Part shown: positions 59,464 to 64,000 of the stretch, in pieces
Layout: every line of letters starts with the position of its first letter
How positions within the stretch are numbered: position 1 is the first letter of the stretch
The notes under the pieces: generated by a model
Seen by the model: the letters and a program-made list of their open reading frames with translations, nothing else
What the model was told of the DNA's origin: nothing
The model's database searches: none
Origin: Bradyrhizobium sp. CSA207
GTDB taxonomy: Bacteria > Pseudomonadota > Alphaproteobacteria > Rhizobiales > Xanthobacteraceae
Length of the DNA stretch: 64,000 bases
NCBI RefSeq assembly: GCF_029051685.1
Contig: NZ_JAACFT010000031.1
Span: 1-64,000, forward strand
Direction of reading: 5' to 3'
Made by a program: the position numbers and the translations under genes

Positions 59464-59549
59464 GTCCGGTTTCAGATCTGGGATGTCACATCGGCGCTAA
59501 CGTTCTTTCCATTTGGTGAAGCTTCCTTGGCGAGAGGAGAGGAGCAGCA

Positions 59550-59768
59550 ATGATCAAGATTCTGATTGCGTTGGGCGTCGCGATGAATTGGGCCATTCCG
59601 GCCTACGCTCAGCAACACCGCGCCAAACTGGATGCACCCGGGAAGGTGGCCTTTAGCACGACATACGAGCAGGCAAAAACGCTGCTTGGATCTGCCGCAG
59701 AGGCTTACGAAATCGATCCGCTCCAAACCATGATGGGTTGCTTGGCAGCTTGTTTCAAAACGGAATAA
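59550..59768 (+). CDS. Small secreted protein
   Basis: The 72-residue protein has a signal peptide (about 1-20, AIPAYAQ) and a mature part of about 50 residues with two Cys near the end (MMGCLAACFKTE). AGAGGAGAGGAGCAG sits just before the ATG, a strong ribosome binding site that supports translation. Not recognised. It ends 4 bp before the next gene. Confidence 0.6.
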   Translation: MIKILIALGVAMNWAIPAYAQQHRAKLDAPGKVAFSTTYEQAKTLLGSAAEAYEIDPLQTMMGCLAACFKTE

Positions 59769-59772
59769 ACCT

Positions 59773-60177
59773 TTGAAGAGAATCGTACTTGCCGCCGCAG
59801 TCGCGCTCGCAAGCCTCGCTCATTGCGGCGGTGCAAACGGTGATGAATGCAAGGATGCCGTAGGCGCATTGGAGCGGTACGGCAATAAGGTATACGAGCG
59901 GGGCATAAAGGCGATAAACGACGCCCCGAAGCTTCAGGGGTCAGGCCTTGAATATTATCAGGCCCAATGCGCGCTGAAAAAGGGGTTCTTCGACGAAGCC
60001 CGCGAGTCGCTGAAATTGAACAAAATTCGTTCGACTGCTTGCAACTATACCAAGGACAAAGTGGATTATTGGAACAAGGTGTTCGAAGAGGAAGTGACAC
60101 AGAACCAAAAGGAGATGGATGAAAATTGCAGCCAAGCTGAAGAAATCAAAAAACGTGAGGCTGGCAAAAAAAGATAA
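59773..60177 (+). CDS. Small secreted, charged protein
   Basis: The 134-residue product starts at TTG (59773), followed directly by a signal peptide (KRIVLAAAVALASLAHC), which may be a lipobox (LAHC) for lipid attachment. The mature part is helical and rich in Lys, Glu and Asn, with Cys in GDECKDAVG, QCALKKG, TACNYTKD and ENCSQAE. Some TPR-like character (YYQAQCALKKGFFDEARESL). Family not recognised. Coupled closely to the preceding gene. Confidence 0.6.
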   Translation: MKRIVLAAAVALASLAHCGGANGDECKDAVGALERYGNKVYERGIKAINDAPKLQGSGLEYYQAQCALKKGFFDEARESLKLNKIRSTACNYTKDKVDYWNKVFEEEVTQNQKEMDENCSQAEEIKKREAGKKR

Positions 60178-60423
60178 CCCAAGGCTCTCGCCGCTACAAA
60201 GCGTGGAGCGGGCGAACATCCTGTCAAAAGGTTTCGCTTTGATCAGGTTAAGAGTGGTGTTGATGTCCGATCAGTCACGCTCACTCCCTTGGATGAAAGG
60301 GTCGGCTGACATCGCGAATCTCTATGCTAGGCTAGATGTGCAATCGCTCGCCTTTCCTTTTCCGGCTTCTGTGCAGCCCGCATGCGACTCCCGGCGATAT
60401 GCGGAGGCACCTGAGGTTATAAG
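60178..60423. other. Intergenic region before the TPR gene
   Basis: A 246-bp gap. A short frame crosses it, but it has no start with a ribosome binding site and no domain. Nothing else seen. Confidence 0.4.
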
Positions 60424-61278
60424 ATGAAGACATTCATGCGCGTTGCAGCAGTATTGCTGCTTTGCTGCCTGCCTACGGTGGGGTTTGCTAGGGACGGGTT
60501 TGCTGCGGGCACCGACTTGGGTGACCTGGGCTTGTGCAAGGAGGACGGCGATACTGAACAATCAGCCCGTGCCTGCACGGCGATTATCCAGGCCAAGAAG
60601 GAGACGACCGCGAACCTGGCCAAGGCCTACAACTACCGAGGACGCGTCTACGACTTGAAGGACCCTAAACGGGCGCTTGCCGACTTCAACGAGGCAATCC
60701 GGCTTAATCCAAAAAATCCATGGTTCTTCATACGCCGCGCCAACCTTCATCTCGGGAATGTAGGGCTCAATGACTACGATCTGGCGTTAGCTGATTTTAC
60801 TAAGGTCATCGAGCTTAGGCCGGACCTTGGCTATGATTACCGCGCTGGGGTTTATGTCAGAAAAGGAGATTACGACCGGGCGGTTGCCGACTATGACCAG
60901 GCGGCCCGGCTTAAACCGAAAAATGAGTTGCTCCTTGAGTACCGAGCTGATGCTTATGTCGGAAAAAAAGATTTCGGCGGAGCGATTGCCGCCTATGACG
61001 ATCTAATTAAGCTTGATCCGACACGTGCCCATTCCTTTCAGGGCCGGGGACATGCTTATTACGAGAAGGGCGACTATGACCGGGCGATTGCGGACTATGA
61101 CCAGGCGATCGCGCTGGCGCAGACAGGTCTGCTTTTCTATTACCGGGGCGAAGCTTATGCTAAGAAGGGAGATCTGAGCCGTGCGGTTGCTGACTATGAC
61201 CGGGCGATCAAGATTGATTCCGGATTCTCCGCAGCGATTACTGCCCGGAGAAACGCACAAAAGCTTTTGAAGCAATAG
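60424..61278 (+). CDS. Secreted tetratricopeptide repeat protein
   Basis: The 284-residue protein has a signal peptide (about 1-22) and a short Cys pair (LCKEDGDTEQSARACTA) in the Sel1/TPR opening style. Six TPR units follow from about residue 60 to the end. Clear units contain ALADFNEAIRLNPKN, ALADFTKVIELRPD, AVADYDQAARLKPKN, AIAAYDDLIKLDPT, AIADYDQAIALA and AVADYDRAIKIDSG. TPR proteins of this type act as protein-interaction scaffolds in the periplasm. It closes the cluster of secreted proteins that begins at 56880. Confidence 0.85.
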   Translation: MKTFMRVAAVLLLCCLPTVGFARDGFAAGTDLGDLGLCKEDGDTEQSARACTAIIQAKKETTANLAKAYNYRGRVYDLKDPKRALADFNEAIRLNPKNPWFFIRRANLHLGNVGLNDYDLALADFTKVIELRPDLGYDYRAGVYVRKGDYDRAVADYDQAARLKPKNELLLEYRADAYVGKKDFGGAIAAYDDLIKLDPTRAHSFQGRGHAYYEKGDYDRAIADYDQAIALAQTGLLFYYRGEAYAKKGDLSRAVADYDRAIKIDSGFSAAITARRNAQKLLKQ

Positions 61279-61349
61279 CGCTGAGGATCTGACATCGCCG
61301 TATGCATAATGATGGGGCTCCTGCCCGAGACAATCGCGCGTTAAGACAC

Positions 61350-62075
61350 TCACGAACACTCGCGGTTGTGCTGCTCCAGTTCAGTTTGCGCTTCCGATAG
61401 AGCGCAGTGTTCGACCAGCAGGCCTTGTCGCTCATAGCGTTGCCGGCTCCTGCTGAAGCGCACCACCACCGCATGCCGGGCGCTGTTCGCCTTGACCCGA
61501 CGCGTGAGCAGCGCATTCCCGGCGGGCAAGAATTCGAGGTCGTCAAGACCCGCGCATCGCAGGCATACGGGACCGGGCGCCTCCATGATGAGAGAATCGC
61601 CCGTTCCAGCGCAGCGGTGGCATTTCCAGGCCTCGTTCAGCGGTTGGATCACGACAAGCTCAGGCGCACGGCTCGCCCTCTCCACCAGGCGCTTCTGCTT
61701 TTTCTGCGGAAGGTCGCCCGATATCCAATGAGTGCGGTACAGCTGTTCGATGGCCGGATCACCGCTCTTGCTGAAGCGCAGCATCTGCCGCGCCGGCGTC
61801 CGCGCGATGTAGGCCGTCTCGCTTGGCCTCAGCCCTTTCGCGGCCGCCCATGACCGAAACAGCTTCATAGCCTCGGAAATGCGCGGCAGATTGGTTTGCA
61901 CGACTCCCTCGAGATACCCGACCTGTCCTTGCTGCCAACGCTTAAGTGCACCGGGATCGAGCCATCCGATTCCCACCAGCACATCAACCGGACTCACATA
62001 CTTCCGGGCTGCAAGGGCCGCCTCAGCCGCTCTCCTTACGCGGTCATCGAGTTTCTCGCGATTGTGCGGATGCAT
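61350..62075 (-). CDS. Zinc-ribbon protein resembling the N-terminal part of DUF2293 proteins
   Basis: The 241-residue protein has a helical N-terminal region (VSPVDVLVGIGWLDPGALKRW, LKRWQQGQVGYLEGVV). A CxxC-x(n)-CxxC ribbon follows (WKCHRCAGTG, GPVCLRCAGL), then LEFLPAGNALLTRR and VVVRFSRSRQRYERQGLLVE. The last pattern is known in proteins that carry a C-terminal DUF2293 domain, which is absent here. The assignment is from memory and only partial. ATG 62075 was chosen over 62159 because homology-like order begins there. Function unknown. Confidence 0.65.
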   Translation of the reverse strand: MHPHNREKLDDRVRRAAEAALAARKYVSPVDVLVGIGWLDPGALKRWQQGQVGYLEGVVQTNLPRISEAMKLFRSWAAAKGLRPSETAYIARTPARQMLRFSKSGDPAIEQLYRTHWISGDLPQKKQKRLVERASRAPELVVIQPLNEAWKCHRCAGTGDSLIMEAPGPVCLRCAGLDDLEFLPAGNALLTRRVKANSARHAVVVRFSRSRQRYERQGLLVEHCALSEAQTELEQHNRECS

Positions 62076-62380
62076 CGGCGTCCTCCCCGCGCCTCGGGAT
62101 AATGCCAGCGACAGCCCTCCCGCGAACCGCGGGAAACCGTCGAAAGTGTCGCCTGACAATAAATCAGAAGCGACAGTCGAACAATTTCGGCAGCCAGGAA
62201 GCCGGCGGAGCGGATCGAGCGGAGCGCGAGTCTTGTCCAGCTGGCGCCGGGCCGGCAGGGTGCAGCCAGGCGATCATGGCTTGGACCGAACCGGTCCTTT
62301 AGCACGACAGTGTACTCCGGCTGGCTCTCGGAGCTTTGATGCTGACCGCCCACGTCCCATGGCTCGGTGCAGGTGCCTTC

Positions 62381-63409
62381 TTACGCGGCCGTACCGTCGA
62401 TCGAGCGGCGGATCACCCGCTGCACTTCCGCATTCGATAGAAACAGATCGTGGTTGATGAGGCCCCAGCCTTCCTGGGAAGCATCGACCACGCGCACGCC
62501 GAGCTGCTCGATGGCAGCCTTCTCGGCGGCGCCGACCCTGGTCATTCCACCTGCGATCTGCCCCGACAACGCCAGTGCGCGATCGTTCGTTGAGGCGATC
62601 ACGGTGATCTTGCCGGCCAGCGGACCGATGCGGTGAATCGCCGACGAGAATACGTCCATGTCGATATCAGGCGCGGCAAACACGACCGCGCCGATCCTGC
62701 TCGTAACAGTGTCGCCGTATCGCGCATAGAGCTGCCGCAGGCTTTCGAGCGCCAGCATGGTTCCCATGCTGTGCGCAACGATGTGCACCCGGCCGCCGCC
62801 TGAAGCCGACACGAGAGAAGAGAGCACGCGTTCGAAATCGTCGCGGGACCACATCGCGCTGTCGCGGTCATAGGCGTAGTCGAACAGTCCTGCCTTGGAG
62901 GGCCAGGCGAACACCATGGTCCGGCCGCGGAACCTGATCCCATCGGAGAGATGGGCGGCATCGAGCGCCGCGGTCTCGAATGTCTGCTTGAAGCCGTGCA
63001 CATAGATCAGCGCGTCTCCTCCCCCGCCGGCCTGCGCCAGGAGATCGCCAATTTCGGCCGACACCGGTTCGACCCTATCAAGGCGCCAATCGCCAAGTCC
63101 GACCGAGGCGAGAGAAAGGCGGCTCTCGTCCGGCACCACCAGCTTTGCCTGCGCGACCGTCATTCTGGTCGCGCGCTCCGGCCCGAACCAGGGTTTCGTG
63201 CGACCGCCGTTCACGGGCTTGCGCGTGGTAGCGACGAGCAATGTGGGGTCAACGGAAAGGGACGACGCGTCGTAGCGCGCGCCGGTCGCGCCCAGGCCTG
63301 CGCATCCTCCGAGCGCGAGCGCACTGCCTGCCGACACAAGCCCGCCCAGGAGCGCGCGGCGCGAAAGAGAGTGGCGAGAGTCGTGTTGCGGAAGACGTCG
63401 GACGATCAC
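62381..63409 (-). CDS. Alpha/beta-hydrolase lipoprotein (DUF900 type)
   Basis: The 342-residue protein has an N-terminal RRALLGGLVSAGSALALGGC, a twin-arginine-like lipoprotein signal with the lipobox Cys. A hydrolase domain has VYVHGF-like residues (ALIYVHGFKQTFE), the nucleophile elbow AHSMGTM, an AAPDIDMDVF segment and a late NHDLFLSN histidine. This is the DUF900/alpha-beta hydrolase family, with esterase or related activity likely. GTG 63409 was chosen because the signal begins there and AAAGG precedes it; the longer frame to 63622 is not credible. Confidence 0.82.
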   Translation of the reverse strand: MIVRRLPQHDSRHSLSRRALLGGLVSAGSALALGGCAGLGATGARYDASSLSVDPTLLVATTRKPVNGGRTKPWFGPERATRMTVAQAKLVVPDESRLSLASVGLGDWRLDRVEPVSAEIGDLLAQAGGGGDALIYVHGFKQTFETAALDAAHLSDGIRFRGRTMVFAWPSKAGLFDYAYDRDSAMWSRDDFERVLSSLVSASGGGRVHIVAHSMGTMLALESLRQLYARYGDTVTSRIGAVVFAAPDIDMDVFSSAIHRIGPLAGKITVIASTNDRALALSGQIAGGMTRVGAAEKAAIEQLGVRVVDASQEGWGLINHDLFLSNAEVQRVIRRSIDGTAA

Positions 63410-63591
63410 ACGGAACCTTTGGGAACTTTGCCCACCATAACGCCGCCCCGCCCAACTCCCTGAATGACAATGGGGGCGAGAAGACGGCAGAGCAGCTTCG
63501 TGCTTGGCCGCGTGGCGATGGCGTCCGCGCTCACCGGCCGCGCGGGTCTGCGGGCGATCCGACCAAGTTCCGAAATCGAGCCGGCGTTGCT

Positions 63592-63999
63592 TCAGTGATG
63601 GGCCGACACGCCCTTGACGCATTCGGTCAACAGATCAACCGCGGCGAATTGGCCGACATCACCCAGGCTGATCATGCCGACCATCCGCTTGCTCTTGTTG
63701 ATCACAGGCAGCCTGCGGATCTTCAGCGTCTGCATGTGATGCACCGCCTTCGCCAGATCGTCATCTTCCCGGCAGCAATGGATACCTTCGGTCATCACAT
63801 CCCGCGCTGTCATGCGCGCGGCGTTGAAGTTCTTGCTCGCAAGGCCTTTGCAGACGATGTCGCGATCGGTCACCATCCCGATCAAATGGTCGTCTTCGCC
63901 GATCGGAATGCAGCCGATGTCATGCCCCCGCATCAACTTCGCGAGTTCGGCGACGGGGGTGTCGGGGCTGACCCAGTCGACGCCCTTGTGCATCACTTC
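63592..63999 (-). CDS. CBS-domain pair protein (5' end outside the window)
   Basis: Two CBS motifs are present: VSPDTPVAELAKLMRGHDIGCIPIGEDDHLIGMVTDRDIV, listed by its parts VAELAKLM and GMVTDRDI, and DLAKAVHHMQ then RLPVINKSKRMVGMISLGD. Such small proteins bind adenosyl ligands such as AMP or ATP and are often linked to stress or energy sensing. The frame stays open to the end of the window, so the first residues are missing. The family usually starts only a few residues earlier with a V-M-H-K-G type opening, which is seen here. Confidence 0.88.
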   Translation of the reverse strand, partial: EVMHKGVDWVSPDTPVAELAKLMRGHDIGCIPIGEDDHLIGMVTDRDIVCKGLASKNFNAARMTARDVMTEGIHCCREDDDLAKAVHHMQTLKIRRLPVINKSKRMVGMISLGDVGQFAAVDLLTECVKGVSAHH

Positions 64000-64000
64000 T

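Overview
The window looks like a chromosomal piece of a GC-rich alphaproteobacterium of the Bradyrhizobium/Rhodopseudomonas group (Nitrobacteraceae). The evidence is the gene orders SRP RNA-dnaX-ybaB-recR and rpmH-rnpA-yidC-engB-argB, a large-type NAD-glutamate dehydrogenase, and many copies of the palindromic intergenic repeats typical of these genomes. The assignment is inference, because no database search was possible.

Left half (1-33,850), core chromosome. In order it holds the end of a UDP-glucose dehydrogenase, the helicase hrpB, a membrane-anchored aspartic protease, a MntA/HepT-type toxin-antitoxin pair, a phosphomannomutase/phosphoglucomutase, an Lrp regulator, a decayed PfkB sugar kinase behind nudC, and a HIT protein. 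Next is a five-gene set of an amino-acid-type ABC transporter with an enolase-superfamily enzyme and an SDR protein. Then come SRP RNA, dnaX, ybaB and recR, then ampG, rmuC, def, fmt, truA, dapE, dapD, a HAD phosphatase, a DUF1036 protein and argB. It ends with a DUF423 protein, engB, yidC, rnpA, rpmH, an orphan histidine kinase and tRNA-Arg(ACG). Palindromic repeats sit in most gaps.

Right half (33,850-64,000), accessory DNA. A 54-bp stretch of tRNA-Arg, from the anticodon stem to just past CCA, recurs exactly at 44,406-44,459, and its 3' part recurs at 54,214-54,245. The last two copies each abut the 3' end of a serine-recombinase-like gene remnant. This suggests at least two tandem or successive integrations. 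None of the palindromic repeats were seen right of the tRNA.

The first segment (about 33.9-44.5 kb) carries a complete hyfBCEFGI-like operon. Its large subunit has lost all four nickel-binding cysteines, so it is best read as an energy-converting hydrogenase-related (Ehr) complex without a NiFe centre. Two homologous HTH regulators flank it, and a spermidine-synthase-like protein follows.

The second segment (about 44.5-54.2 kb) carries a four-gene redox operon: an outer-membrane-like protein, an FMN-binding protein, the flavin transferase ApbE and a four-helix b561-like protein. It also carries NAD-glutamate dehydrogenase and several gene fragments.

Beyond 54.3 kb are a LuxR-type regulator, two copies of a near-perfect 22-bp palindrome, and a run of small, mostly unrecognised secreted proteins that the palindromes may control. 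The window ends with a zinc-ribbon protein, an alpha/beta-hydrolase lipoprotein and a CBS-domain protein cut by the window edge.
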